A DNA stretch of 64,000 bases. It comes from Coriaria nepalensis. Lineage: Eukaryota > Streptophyta > Magnoliopsida > Cucurbitales > Coriariaceae. The notes beneath the pieces are model-generated. The model did no database searches. It worked only from the letters and a program-made list of their open reading frames with translations, and was not told the DNA's origin. Position numbers and translations under genes: made by a program. Below are positions 1 through 13,342 of this stretch, in pieces; the first letter of the stretch is position 1; each line of letters opens with the position of its first letter. The stretch spans positions 50,003,501 through 50,067,500 of the forward strand of contig CP114481.1 in assembly GCA_027186245.1 (NCBI GenBank), given 5' to 3'.

Positions 1-142
1 CAAACACAAGTTTTGTGCATAACCTGCAAATTATCATTCCAAGGAAAGTGTGTATTCGTTTAACCTTAAAATCATTTCAATGAGTCATTTCAAGTCAATA
101 ACTTATTTCAAAGCAAGTCGAATGAATTCTAGTTTTGCACTA
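1..142 (+). repeat. First complete unit in the window, used as phase reference
   Basis: This unit sets the coordinate phase used in the other entries: unit start = first base of CAAACACAA/CAGACACAA. A reference unit of 142 bp assembled by hand has about 44 G or C bases (31%). It normally has three CpG dinucleotides, one in GCATTCGTTT and two in TTCGAACGAA, and usually one GAATTC. The choice of phase is arbitrary because the array is tandem. Confidence 0.95.
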
Positions 143-1704
143 CAGACACAACTTTCGTGCATAACTTGCAAATGATCATTGCAAGGAAAGTGTGCATTCG
201 TTTAAAATTAAAATCATTTCAATGACTCATTTCAAGTCAATAACTTATTTCAAAACCATTCGAAGGAATTCTATTTTTGCACTACAAACACAAGTTTTGT
301 GCATAACTTGCAAATTATCATTCCAAGGAAAGTGTGCATTCGTTTAACCTAAAAATCATTTCAATGAGTCATTTCAAGTCAATAACTTATTTCAAAGCAA
401 GTCGAACGAAGTCTAGTTTTCCACTACAAACACAACTTTTGTGCATAATTTGCAAATGATCATTGCAAGGAAAGTGTGCATTCGTTTAACCTTAAAATCA
501 TTTCAATGAGTCATTTCAAGTCAATAACTTATTTCAAAGCAAGTCGAATGAATTCTAGTTTTGCACTACAGACACAACTTTCGTGCATAACTTGCAAATG
601 ATCATTGCAAGGAAAGTGTGCATTCGTTTAAAATTAAAATCATTTCAATGAGTCATTTCAAGTCAATAACTTATTTCAAAGCAAGTCGAACGAAGTCTAG
701 TTTTCCACTACAAACACAACTTTTGTGCATAATTTGCAAATGATCATTGCAAGGAAAGTGTGCATTCGTTTAACCTTAAAATCATTTCAATGAGTCATTT
801 CAAGTCAATAACTTATTTCAAAGCAAGTCGAATGAATTCTAGTTTTGCACTACAGACACAACTTTCGTGCATAACTTGCAAATGATCATTGCAAGGAAAG
901 TGTGCATTCGTTTAAAATTAAAATCATTTCAATGAGTCATTTCAAGTCAATAACTTTTTTCAAAGCAATCCGAATGAAATCTAGTTATGCACTACAGACA
1001 CAACTTTTGTGCATAACTTGCACATGATCATTGCAAGGAAAGTGTGCTTTCGTTTAACCTTAAAATCATTTCAATGAGTCATTTCAAGTCAATAACTTAT
1101 TTCAAAACCATTCGAACGAATTCTATTTTTGCACTACAAACACAAGTTTTGTGCATAACCTGCAAATTATCATTCCATGGAAAGTGTGCATTCGTTTAAC
1201 CTTAAAATCATTTCAATGATTCATTTCAAGTCAATAACTTTTTTCAAAGCAAGTCGAATGAATTCTAGTTTTGCACTACAGACACAACTTTGGTGCATAA
1301 CTTGCAAATGATCATTGCAAGGAAAGTGTGCTTTCGTTTAACCTTAAAATCATTTCAATGAGTCATTTCAAGTCAATAACTTATTTCAAAGCAAGTCGAA
1401 TGAATTCTAGTTTTGCACTACAGACACAACTTTCGTGCATAACTTGCAAATGATCATTGCAAGGAAAGTGTGCTTTCGTTTAACCTTAAAATCATTTCAA
1501 TGAGTCATTTCAAGTCAATAACTTATTTCAAAGCAAGTCGAATGAATTCTAGTTTTGCACTACAGACACAACATTCGTGCATAACTTGCAAATGATCATT
1601 GCAAGGAAAGTGTGTATTCGTTTAACCTTAAAATCATTTCAATGAGTCATTTCAAGTCAATAACTTATTTCAAAGCAAGTCGAATGAATTCTAGTTTTGC
1701 ACTA

Positions 1705-4260
1705 CAGACACAACTTTCGTGCATAACTTGCAAATGATCATTGCAAGGAAAGTGTGCATTCGTTTAAAATTAAAATCATTTCAATGACTCATTTCAAGTC
1801 AATAACTTATTTCAAAACCATTCGAAGGAATTCTATTTTTGCACTACAAACACAAGTTTTGTGCATAACTTGCAAATTATCATTCCAAGGAAAGTGTGCA
1901 TTCGTTTAACCTTAAAATCATTTCAATGAGTCATTTCAAGTCAATAACTTATTTCAAAGCAAGTCGAATGAATTCTAGTTTTGCACTACAGACACGACAT
2001 TCGTGCATAACTTGCAAATGATCATTGCAAGGAAAGTGTGCATTCGTTTAAAATTAAAATCATTTCAATGAGTCATTTCAAGTCAATAACTTATTTCAAA
2101 GCAAGTCGAACGAATTCTAGTTTTCCACTACAAACACAACTTTTGTGCATAATTTGCAAATGATCATTGCAAGGAAAGTGTGCATTCGTTTAACCTAAAA
2201 ATCATTTCAATGAGTCATTTCAAGTCAATAACTTATTTCAAAACCATTCGAACGAATTCTATTTTTGCACTACAAACACAAGTTTTGTGCATAACCTGCA
2301 AATTATCATTCCAAGGAAAGTGTGCATTCGTTTAACCTTAAAATCATTTCAATGATTCATTTCAAGTCAATAACTTTTTTCAAAGCAAGTCGAATGAATT
2401 CTAGTTTTGCACTACACACACAACTTTTGTGCATAACTTGCAAATGATCATTGCAAGGAAAGTGTGCTTTCGTTTAACCTTAAAATCATTTCAATGAGTC
2501 ATTTCAAGTCAATAACTTATTTCAAAGCAAGTCGAATGAATTCTAGTTTTGCACTACAGACACAACTTTCGTGCATAACTTGCAAATGATCATTGCAAGG
2601 AAAGTGTGCATTCGTTTAAAATTAAAATCATTTCAATGAGTCATTTCAAGTCAATAACTTATTTCAAAGCAAGTCGAACGAAGTCTAGTTTTCCACTACA
2701 AACATAACTTTTGTGCATAATTTGCAAATGATCATTGCAGGGAAAGTGTGCATTCGTTTAACCTAAAAATCATTTCAATGAGTCATTTTAAGTCAATAAC
2801 TTATTTCAAAACCATTCGAACGAATTCTATTTTTGCACTACAAACACAAGTTTTGTGCATAACCTGCAAATTATCATTCCAAGGAAAGTGTGCATTCATT
2901 TAACCTTAAAATCATTTCAATCAGTCATTTCAAGTCAATATCATATTTCGAAGCAATTCGAACGAATTCTATTTTGGCACTACAAACACAACTTTTGTGC
3001 ATAACTTGCAAATGATCATTGCAAGGAAAGTGTGCTTTCGTTTAACCTTAAAATCATTTCAATGAGTCATTTCAAGTCAATAACTTATTTCAAAGCAAGT
3101 CGAATGAATTCTAGTTTTGCACTACAGACACAACTTTCGTGCATAACTTGCAAATGATCATTGCAAGGAAAGTGTGCATTCGTTTAAAATTAAAATCATT
3201 TCAATGAGTCATTTCAAGTCAATAACTTATTTCAAAGCAAGTCGAACGAATTCCAGTTTTCCACTACAAACACAACTTTTGTGCATAATTTGCAAATGAT
3301 CATTGCAAGGAAAGTGTGCATTCGTTGAACCTAAAAATCATTTCAATGAGTCATTTCAAGTCAATAACTTATTTCAAAACCATTCGAACGAATTCTATTT
3401 TTGCACTACAAACACAAGTTTTGTTCATAACTTGCAAATTATCATTCCAAGGAAAGTGTGCATTCATTTAACCTTAAAATCATTTCAATCAGTCATTTCA
3501 AGTCAATATCATATTTCGAGGCAATTCGAACGAATTCTATTTTCGCACTACAAACACAACTTTTGTGCATAACTTGCAAATGATCATTGCAAGGAAAGTG
3601 TGCTTTCGTTTAACCTTAAAATCATTTCAATGAGTCTTTTCAAGTCAATAACTTATTTTAAAGCAAGTCGAATGAATTCTAGTTTTGCACTACAGACACA
3701 ACTTTCGTGCATAACTTGCAAATGATCATTGCAAGGAAAGTGTGCATTCGTTTAAAATTAAAATCATTTCAATGAGTCATTTCAAGTCAATAACTTATTT
3801 CAAAGCAAGTCGAACGAAGTCTAGTTTTCCACTACAAACATAACTTTTGTGCATAATTTGCAAATGATCATTGCAGGGAAAGTGTGCATTCGTTTAACCT
3901 AAAAATCATTTCAATGAGTCATTTTAAGTCAATAACTTATTTCAAAACCATTCGAACGAATTCTATTTTTGCACTACAAACACAAGTTTTGTGCGTAACC
4001 TGCAAATTATCATTCCAAGGAAAGTGTGCATTCATTTAACCTTAAAATCATTTCAATGATTCATTTCAAGTCAATAACTTTTTTCAAAGCAAGTCGAATG
4101 AATTCTAGTTTTGCACTACAGACACAACTTTTGTGCATAACTTGCAAATTATCATTCCAAGGAAAGTGTGCATTCATTTAACCTTAAAATCATTTCAATC
4201 AGTTATTTCAAGTCAATATCATATTTCGAAGCAATTGGAACGAATTCTATTTTCGCACTA
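1705..4260 (+). repeat. Segmental duplication, left copy (partner 7243-9941)
   Basis: Units 1705-2840 match 7243-8379 in order (offset 39 units, 5538 bp, plus one inserted A). Shared rare variants include CACGACATTCG at 1989 and 7527, and CACACACAAC at 2415 and 7954. Units 3267-4260 match 8948-9941 at an offset of 5681 bp (40 units plus 1). Between these, the left copy has three units (2841-3266) where the right has four of other types (8380-8947). The copies therefore diverged by exchange of whole units as well as by point changes. Confidence 0.85.
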
Positions 4261-4544
4261 CAGACACAACATTCGTGCATAACTTGCAAATGATCATTGC
4301 AAGGAAAGTGTGTATTCGTTTAACCTTAAAATCATTTCAATGAGTCATTTCAAGTCAATAACTTATTTCAAAGCAAGTCGAATGAATTCTAGTTTTGCAC
4401 TACAGACACAACTTTCGTGCATAACTTGCAAATGATCATTGCAAGGAAAGTGTGCATTCGTTTAAAATTAAAATCATTTCAATGACTCATTTCAAGTCAA
4501 TAACTTATTTCAAAACCATTCGAAGGAATTCTATTTTTGCACTA

Positions 4545-5396
4545 CAAACACAAGTTTTGTGCATAACTTGCAAATTATCATTCCAAGGAAAGTGTGCATT
4601 CGTTTAACCTTAAAATCATTTCAATGAGTCATTTCAAGTCAATAACTTATTTCAAAGCAAGTCGAACGAAGTCTAGTTTTCCACTACAAACACAACTTTT
4701 GTGCATAATTTGCAAATGATCATTGCAAGGAAAGTGTGCATTCGTTTAACCTTAAAATCATTTCAATGAGTCATTTCAAGTCAATAACTTATTTCAAAGC
4801 AAGTCGAATGAATTCTAGTTTTGCACTACAGACACAACTTTCGTGCATAACTTGCAAATGATCATTGCAAGGAAAGTGTGCATTCGTTTAAAATTAAAAT
4901 CATTTCAATGAGTCATTTCAAGTCAATAACTTTTTTCAAAGCAATCCGAATTAAATCTAGTTTTGCACTACAGACACAACTTTTGTGCATAACTTGCACA
5001 TGATCATTGCAAGGAAAGTGTGCTTTCGTTTAACCTTAAAATCATTTCAATGAGTCATTTCAAGTCAATAACTTATTTCAAAACCATTCGAACGAATTCT
5101 ATTTTTGCACTACAAACACAAGTTTTGTGCATAACCTGCAAATTATCATTCCATGGAAAGTGTGCATTCGTTTAACCTTAAAATCATTTCAATGATTCAT
5201 TTCAAGTCAATAACTTTTTTCAAAGCAAGTCGAACGAATTCTATTTTTGCACTACAAACACAAGTTTTGTGCATAACCTGCAAATTATCATTCCAAGGAA
5301 AGTGTGCATTCCTTTAACCTTAAAATCATTTCAATGATTCATTTCAAGTCAATAACTTTTTTCAAAGCAAGTCGAATGAATTCTAGTTTTGCACTA
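4545..5396 (+). repeat. 6-unit block c-b-a-d-c-c, copy 1
   Basis: Six units in the order c (4545), b (4687), a (4829), d (4971), c with CCATGG (5113), c with GCATTCC (5255). The same order is found at 5681-6532, an offset of 1136 bp (8 units). The rare CAATCCGAAT variant anchors the match: CAAAGCAATC at 4937 and 6073. A related copy of that anchor lies at 961, 28 units upstream of 4937. The two units at 5397 and 5539 complete the 8-unit period. Confidence 0.85.
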
Positions 5397-5680
5397 CAGA
5401 CACAACTTTCGAGCATAACTTGCAAATGATCATTGCAAGGAAAGTGTGCTTTCGTTTAACCTTAAAATCATTTCAATGAGTCATTTCAAGTCAATAACTT
5501 ATTTCAAAGCAAGTCGAATGAATTCTAGTTTTGCACTACAGACACAACATTCGTGCATAACTTGCAAATGATCATTGCAAGGAAAGTGTGCATTCGTTTA
5601 AAATTAAAATCATTTCAATGAGTCATTTCAAGTCAATAACTTATTTCAAAACCATTCGAAGGAATTCTATTTTTGCACTA

Positions 5681-6532
5681 CAAACACAAGTTTTGTGCAT
5701 AACTTGCAAATTATCATTCCAAGGAAAGTGTGCATTCGTTTAACCTTAAAATCATTTCAATGAGTCATTTCAAGTCAATAACTTATTTCAAAGCAAGTCG
5801 AACGAAGTCTAGTTTTCCACTACAAACACAACTTTTGTGCATAATTTGCAAATGATCATTGCAAGGAAAGTGTGCATTCGTTTAACCTTAAAATCATTTC
5901 AATGAGTCATTTCAAGTCAATAACTTATTTCAAAGCAAGTCGAATGAATTCTAGTTTTGCACTACAGACACAACTTTCGTGCATAACTTGCAAATGATCA
6001 TTGCAAGGAAAGTGTGCATTCGTTTAAAATTAAAATCATTTCAATGAGTCATTTCAAGTCAATAACTTTTTTCAAAGCAATCCGAATGAAATCTAGTTTT
6101 GCACTACAGACACAACTTTTGTGCATAACTTGCACATGATCATTGCAAGGAAAGTGTGCATTCGTTTAACCTTAAAATCATTTCAATGAGTCATTTCAAG
6201 TCAATAACTTATTTCAAAACCATTCGAACGAATTCTATTTTTGCACTACAAACACAAGTTTTGTGCATAACCTGCAAATTATCATTCCATGGAAAGTGTG
6301 CATTCGTTTAACCTTAAAATCATTTCAATGATTCATTTCAAGTCAATAACTTTTTTCAAAGCAAGTCGAACGAATTCTATTTTTGCACTACAAACACAAG
6401 TTTTGTGCATAACCTGCAAATTATCATTCCAAGGAAAGTGTGCATTCCTTTAACCTTAAAATCATTTCAATGAGTCATTTCAAGTCAATAACTTATTTCA
6501 AAGCAAGTCGAATGAATTCTAGTTTTGCACTA
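5681..6532 (+). repeat. 6-unit block c-b-a-d-c-c, copy 2
   Basis: Second copy of the 4545-5396 order. Its last four units (a-d-c-c, 5965-6532) are repeated immediately as 6533-7100, so a 4-mer amplification is nested within the 8-mer. The CAAAGCAATC anchors at 6073 and 6641 are exactly 568 bp (4 units) apart. Confidence 0.85.
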
Positions 6533-7100
6533 CAGACACAACTTTCGTGCATAACTTGCAAATGATCATTGCAAGGAAAGTGTGCATTCGTTTAAAATTA
6601 AAATCATTTCAATGAGTCATTTCAAGTCAATAACTTTTTTCAAAGCAATCCGAATGAAATCTAGTTTTGCACTACAGACACAACTTTTGTGCATAACTTG
6701 CACATGATCATTGCAAGGAAAGTGTGCATTCGTTTAACCTTAAAATCATTTCAATGAGTCATTTCAAGTCAATAACTTATTTCAAAACCATTCGAACGAA
6801 TTCTATTTTTGCACTACAAACACAAGTTTTGTGCATAACCTGCAAATTATCATTCCATGGAAAGTGTGCATTCGTTTAACCTTAAAATCATTTCAATGAT
6901 TCATTTCAAGTCAATAACTTTTTTCAAAGCAAGTCGAACGAATTCTATTTTTGCACTACAAACACAAGTTTTGTGCATAACCTGCAAATTATCATTCCAA
7001 GGAAAGTGTGCATTCGTTTAACCTTAAAATCATTTCAATGAGTCATTTCAAGTCAATAACTTATTTCAAAGCAAGTCGAACGAAGTCTAGTTTTCCACTA
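6533..7100 (+). repeat. 568-bp tandem 4-mer copy of 5965-6532
   Basis: Units 6533, 6675, 6817 and 6959 repeat types a-d-c-c from 5965-6532 with the same rare markers: GCAATCCGAATGAAATC, TTGCACATGATC and TTCCATGGAAAG. This is a direct head-to-tail duplication. Confidence 0.87.
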
Positions 7101-7242
7101 CAAACACAACTTTTGTGCATAATTTGCAAATGATCATTGCAAGGAAAGTGTGCATTCGTTTAACCTTAAAATCATTTCAATGAGTCATTTCAAGTCAATA
7201 ACTTATTTCAAAGCAAGTCGAATGAATTCTAGTTTTGCACTA

Positions 7243-9941
7243 CAGACACAACTTTCGTGCATAACTTGCAAATGATCATTGCAAGGAAAGTGTGCATTCG
7301 TTTAAAATTAAAATCATTTCAATGACTCATTTCAAGTCAATAACTTATTTCAAAACCATTCGAAGGAATTCTATTTTTGCACTACAAACACAAGTTTTGT
7401 GCATAACTTGCAAATTATCATTCCAAGGAAAGTGTGCATTCGTTTAACCTTAAAATCATTTCAATGAGTCATTTCAAGTCAATAACTTATTTCAAAGCAA
7501 GTCGAATGAATTCTAGTTTTGCACTACAGACACGACATTCGTGCATAACTTGCAAATGATCATTGCAAGGAAAGTGTGCATTCGTTTAAAATTAAAATCA
7601 TTTCAATGAGTCATTTCAAGTCAATAAACTTATTTCAAAGCAAGTCGAACGAATTCTAGTTTTCCACTACAAACACAACTTTTGTGCATAATTTGCAAAT
7701 GATCATTGCAAGGAAAGTGTGCATTCGTTTAACCTAAAAATCATTTCAATGAGTCATTTCAAGTCAATAACTTATTTCAAAACCATTCGAACGAATTCTA
7801 TTTTTGCACTACAAACACAAGTTTTGTGCATAACCTGCAAATTATCATTCCAAGGAAAGTGTGCATTCGTTTAACCTTAAAATCATTTCAATGATTCATT
7901 TCAAGTCAATAACTTTTTTCAAAGCAAGTCGAATGAATTCTAGTTTTGCACTACACACACAACTTTTGTGAATAACTTGCAAATGATCATTGCAAGGAAA
8001 GTGTGCTTTCGTTTAACCTTAAAATCATTTCAATGAGTCATTTCAAGTCAATAACTTATTTCAAAGCAAGTCGAATGAATTCTAGTTTTGCACTACAGAC
8101 ACAACTTTCGTGCATAACTTGCAAATGATCATTGCAAGGAAAGTGTGCATTCGTTTAAAATTAAAATCATTTCAATGAGTCATTTCAAGTCAATAACTTA
8201 TTTCAAAGCAAGTCGAACGAAGTCTAGTTTTCCACTACAAACATAACTTTTGTGCATAATTTGCAAATGATCATTGCAGGGAAAGTGTGCATTCGTTTAA
8301 CCTAAAAATCATTTCAATGAGTCATTTTAAGTCAATAACTTATTTCAAAACCATTCGAACGAATTCTATTTTTGCACTAGAAACACAAGTTTTGTGCATA
8401 ACCTGCAAATTATCATTCCAAGGAAAGTGTGCATTCGTTTAACCTTAAAATCATTTCAATGATTCATTTCAAGTCAATAACTTTTTTCAAAGCAAGTCGA
8501 ACGAATTCTATTTTTGCACTACAAACACAAGTTTTGTGCATAACCTGCAAATTATCATTCCAAGGAAAGTGTGCATTCCTTTAACCTTAAAATCATTTCA
8601 ATGAGTCATTTCAAGTCAATAACTTATTTCAAAGCAAGTCGAATGAATTCTAGTTTTGCACTACAGACACAACATTCGTGCATAACTTGCAAATGATCAT
8701 TGCAAGGAAAGTGTGTATTCGTTTAACCTTAAAATCATTTCAATGAGTCATTTCAAGTCAATAACTTATTTCAAAGCAAGTCGAATGAATTCTAGTTTTG
8801 CACTACAGACACAACATTCGTGCATAACTTGCAAATGATCATTGCAAGGAAAGTGTGTATTCGTTTAACCTTAAAATCATTTCAATGAGTCATTTCAAGT
8901 CAATAACTTATTTCAAAGCAAGTCGAACGAATTCTAGTTTTCCACTACAAACACAACTTTTGTGCATAATTTTCAAATGATCATTGCAAGGAAAGTGTGC
9001 ATTCGTTGAACCTAAAAATCATTTCAATGAGTCATTTCAAGTCAATAACTTATTTCAAAACCATTCGAACGAATTCTATTTTTGCACTACAAACACAAGT
9101 TTTGTTCATAACTTGCAAATTATCATTCCAAGGAAAGTGTGCATTCATTTAACCTTAAAATCATTTCAATCAGTCATTTCAAGTCAATATCATATTTCGA
9201 GGCAATTCGAACGAATTCTATTTTCGCACTACAAACACAACTTTTGTGCATAACTTGCAAATGATCATTGCAAGGAAAGTGTGCTTTCGTTTAACCTTAA
9301 AATCATTTCAATGAGTCTTTTCAAGTCAATAACTTATTTTAAAGCAAGTCGAATGAATTCTAGTTTTGCACTACAGACACAACTTTCGTGCATAACTTGC
9401 AAATGATCATTGCAAGGAAAGTGTGCATTCGTTTAAAATTAAAATCATTTCAATGAGTCATTTCAAGTCAATAACTTATTTCAAAGCAAGTCGAACGAAG
9501 TCTAGTTTTCCACTACAAACATAACTTTTGTGCATAATTTGCAAATGATCATTGCAGGGAAAGTGTGCATTCGTTTAACCTAAAAATCATTTCAATGAGT
9601 CATTTTAAGTCAATAACTTATTTCAAAACCATTCGAACGAATTCTATTTTTGCACTACAAACACAAGTTTTGTGCATAACCTGCAAATTATCATTCCAAG
9701 GAAAGTGTGTATTCATTTAACCTTAAAATCATTTCAATGATTCATTTCAAGTCAATAACTTTTTTCAAAGCAAGTCGAATGAATTCTAGTTTTGCACTAC
9801 AGACACAACTTTTGTGCATAACTTGCATATTATCATTCCAAGGAAAGTGTGCATTCATTTAACCTTAAAATCATTTCAATCATTTATTTCAAGTCAATAT
9901 CATATTTCGAAGCAATTGGAACGAATTCTATTTTCGCACTA
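7243..9941 (+). repeat. Segmental duplication, right copy (partner 1705-4260)
   Basis: This is the partner of 1705-4260. The 3303-3572 and 8984-9253 stretches translate to identical 89-residue strings, which shows near identity of the DNA. The right copy differs in the 8380-8947 segment, which contains two adjacent type-e units (8664 and 8806) and a GCATTCCTTTAACC unit absent from the left copy. It also holds the extra A at about 7627. I saw only scattered point differences elsewhere, for example TTTCAAATG for TTGCAAATG near 8973. Confidence 0.85.
7527..7669 (+). repeat. 143-bp unit with one inserted A
   Basis: The segment TCAATAACTT reads TCAATAAACTT at about 7621-7630. This is a single-base gain in an A run and shifts the array phase by +1. 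The homologous unit at 1989 lacks it, so the insertion followed the duplication or was lost there. Confidence 0.93.
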
Positions 9942-11361
9942 CAAACACAACTTTTGTGCATAACTTGCAAATGATCATTGCAAGGAAAGTGTGCTTTTGT
10001 TTATCCTTAAAATCATTTCAATGAGTCATTTCAAGTCAATAACTTATTTCAAAGCAAGTCGAATGAATTCAAGTTCTGCACTACAGACACAACTTTCGTG
10101 CATAACTTGCAAATGATCATTGCAAGGAAAGTGTGCATTCGTTTAAAATTAAAATCATTTCAATGAGTCATTTCAAGTCAATAACTTATTTCAAAGCAAG
10201 TCGAACGAAGTCTAGTTTTCCACTACAAACACAACTTTTGTGCATAATTTGCAAATGATCATTGCAAGGAAAGTGTGCATTCGTTTAACCTAAAAATCAT
10301 TTCAATGAGTCATTTCAAGTCAATAACTTATTTCAAAACCATTCGAACGAATTCTATTTTTGCACTAGAAACACAAGTTTTGTGCATAACCTGCAAATTA
10401 TCATTCCAAGGAAAGTGTGCATTCGTTTAACCTTAAAATCATTTCAATGATTCATTTCAAGTCAATAACTTTTTTCAAAGCAAGTCGAATGAATTCTAGT
10501 TTTGCACTACAGACACAACTTTTGTGCATAACTTGCAAATGATCATTGCAAGGAAAGTGTGCTTTCGTTTAGCCTTAAAATCATTTCAATGAGTCATTTC
10601 AAGTCAATAACTTTTTTCAAAGCAAGTCGAATGAATTCTAGTTTTGCACTACAGACACAACTTTTGTGCATAACTTGCAAATGATCATTGCAAGGAAAGT
10701 GTGCTTTCGTTTAACCTTAAAATCATTTCAATGAGTCATTTCAAGTCAATAACTTATTTCAAAGCAAGTCGAATGAATTCTAGTTTTGCACTACAGACAC
10801 AACTTTCGTGCATAACTTGCAAATGATCATTGCAAGGAAAGTGTGCATTCGTTTAAAATTAAAATCATTTCAATGAGTCATTTCAAGTCAATAACTTATT
10901 TCAAAGCAAGTCGAACGAATTCTAGTTTTCCACTACAAACACAACTTTTGTGCATAATTTGCAAATGATCATTGCAAGGAAAGTGTGCATTCGTTTAACC
11001 TAAAAATCATTTCAATGAGTCATTTCAAGTCAATACCTTATTTCAAAACCATTCGAACGAATTCTATTTTTGCACTACAAACACAAGTTTTGTGCATAAC
11101 TTGCAAATTATCATTCCAAGGAAAGTGTGCATTCATTTAACCTTAAAATCATTTCAATCAGTCATTTCAAGTCAAGATCATATTTCGAAGCAATTGGAAC
11201 GAATTCTATTTTCGCACTACAAACACAACTTTTGTGCATAACTTGCAAATGATCATTGCAAGGAAAGTGTGCTTTTGTTTATCCTTAAAATCATTTCAAT
11301 GAGTCATTTCAAGTCAATAACTTATTTCAAAGCAAGTCGAATGAATTCTAGTTTTGCACTA
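9800..11361 (+). repeat. 9-unit period at the right end of domain A
   Basis: Units at 9942 and 11220 share the rare GTGCTTTTGTTTATCC variant and are 1278 bp (9 units) apart. Their left neighbours at 9800 and 11078 both carry the CAATTGGAACG variant in a TCATATTTCGAAG context. This suggests a 9-unit duplication with some internal replacement. Confidence 0.7.
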
Positions 11362-11645
11362 CAGACACAACTTTCGTGCATAACTTGCAAATGATCATTG
11401 CAAGGAAAGTGTGCATTTGTTTAAAATTAAAATCATTTCAATGAGTCATTTCAAGTCAATAACTTATTTCAAAGCAAGTCGAACGAATTCCAGTTTTCCA
11501 CTAGAAACACAACTTTTGTGCATAACATGCAAATGATCATTGCAAGGAAAGTGTGCATTCTCTTAACCTTAAAATCATCTCAATGAGTCATTTCAAGTCA
11601 ATAACTTATTTCAAAGCAGGTCGAATGAATTCTAGTTTTGCACTA

Positions 11646-11786
11646 CAGACACAACTTTCGTGCATAACTTGCAAGTGATCATTGCAAGGAGAGTGTGCAT
11701 TCGTTTAAAATTAAAATCATTTCAATGAGTCATTTCAGGTCAATAACTTATTTCAAAGCAAGTCGACGAATTCTAATTTTCCGATA
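11646..11786 (+). repeat. 141-bp unit, one base lost
   Basis: GTCGAACGAA reads GTCGACGAA at about 11762-11770, a loss of one A. The same unit junction is otherwise unusual (TTCCGATACAAAC for TTCCACTACAAAC). Confidence 0.9.
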
Positions 11787-12206
11787 CAAACACAACTTTT
11801 GGGCATAACTTGCAAATGATCATTGCAAGGAAAGTGTGCATTCGTTTAACCTTAAAATCATTTCAATGAGTCATTTCAAGTCAATAACTGTTTTCAAAGC
11901 AAGTCGAATGAATTCGAGTTTTGCACTACAGACACAACTTTAGTGCATAACTTGCAAATGATCATTGCAAGGAAAGTGTGCTTTCGTTTAACCTTAAAAT
12001 CATTTCAATGAGTCATTTCAAGTCAATAACTTATTTCAAAGCAAGTCGAACGAATTCTAGTTTTCCAATACAAACACAACTTTTGTGCATAACTTGCAAA
12101 TTATCATTCCAAGGAAAGTGTGCATTCATTTAACCTTAAAATCATTTCAATGAGTCATTTCAAGTCAATAACTTATTTCAAAGCAAGTCAAATGAATTCT
12201 AGTTTT

Positions 12207-13342
12207 GCACTACAGACACAATTTTCGTGCATAACTTGCAAATGATCAATGCAAGGAAAGTGTGCATTCGTTTAACCTTAAAATCACTTCAACGAGTCAT
12301 TTCAAGTCAATATCATATTTCAAAGCAATTCGAACAAATTCTAGTTTTGCACTACAAACACAACTTTTGTGCATAACATGCAAATGATGATTGCAAAGAA
12401 AGTGTGCATTCTTTTAACCTTAAAATCATCTCAATGAGTCATTTCAAGTCAATAACTTATTTCAAAGCAGGTCGAATGAATTCTAGTTTTGCACTACAGA
12501 CAGAACTTTCATGCATAACTTGCAAATGATCATTGCAAGGAGAGTGTGCATTCGTTTAAAATTAAAATCATTTCAATGAGTCATTCCAAGTCAATAACTT
12601 ATTTCAAAGCAAGTCGAATGAATTCTAGTTTTCCACTACAAACACAACTTTTGTGCATAACTTGCAAATGATCATTGCAAGGAACGTGTGCTTTCGTTTA
12701 ACCTTAAAATCATTTCAATGAGTCATTTCAAGTCAATAACTTATTTCAAAGCAAGTCAAATGAATTCTAGTTTTGCACTACAAACACAACTTTCGTGCAT
12801 AACTTGCAAATGATCAATGCAAGGAAAGTGTGCATTCGTTTAACCTTAAAATCACTTCAATGAGTCATTTCAAGTCAATATCATATTTCAAAGCAATTCG
12901 AACGAATTCTAGTTTTGCACTACAAACACAACTTTTGTGCATAACATGCAAATGATCATTGCAAAGAAAGTGTGCATTCTTTTAACCTTAAAATCATCTC
13001 AATGAGTCATTTCAAGTCAATAACTTATTTCAAAGCAGGTCGAATGAATTCTAGTTTTGCACTACAGACAGAACTTTCATGCATAACTTGCAAATGATCA
13101 TTGCAAGGAGAGTGTACATTCGTTTAAAATTAAAATCATTTCAATGAGTCATTTCAAGTCAATAACTTTTTTCAAAGCAAGTCGAATGAATTCTAGTTTT
13201 GCACTACAGACACAACTTTTGTGCATAACTTGCAAATGATCATTGCAAGGAAAGTGTGCTTTCGTTTAACCTTAAAATCATTTCAACGAGTCATTTCAAG
13301 TCAATAACTTATTTCAAAGCAAGTCGAATGAATTCTAGTTTT
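12207..13342 (+). repeat. Two tandem 568-bp 4-mers
   Basis: The markers GCATAACATGC, GCAAAGAAAG, TTCTTTTAACC, ATCTCAATGAG, AAAGCAGGTCG and CAGACAGAACTTTCATGC occur in the same order around 12361-12540 and again around 12929-13108, exactly 568 bp (4 units) apart. Boundaries are approximate because flanking units are similar. Confidence 0.78.

Larger units (their letters stand above)
1..11503 (+). repeat. Domain A: left satellite domain with nested 4-mer/8-mer blocks
   Basis: Units here fall into a few recurrent types: (a) CAGACACAACTTTCG with GTTTAAAATTAAAAT; (b) CAAACACAACTTTTG with GCATAATTTGC; (c) CAAACACAAG with CAAATTATCATTCC; (d) CAGACACAACTTTTG with GTGCTTTCG; (e) CAGACACAACATTCG. Nearly all keep TGAGTCA. 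Types recur in ordered blocks, for example c-b-a-d-c-c. The combination AAGTCGAATGAATTCTAG is much commoner here than to the right. No gene or unique sequence was seen. Confidence 0.85.

Noticed and set aside
3303..3572. Open frame of 89 codons, with an identical product at 8984-9253
   Set aside because: Both are satellite read through three phases. The identical product reflects the 5681-bp duplication of the DNA. There is no domain, ribosome-binding or splice context, and neighbouring repeats carry stops in the same frame.
1..11503. A single fixed 40-unit higher-order repeat
   Set aside because: The offset changes from 39 units at 1989/7527 to 40 units plus 1 bp at 3303/8984, and the middle differs. 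It is a patched duplication, not a regular 40-mer.
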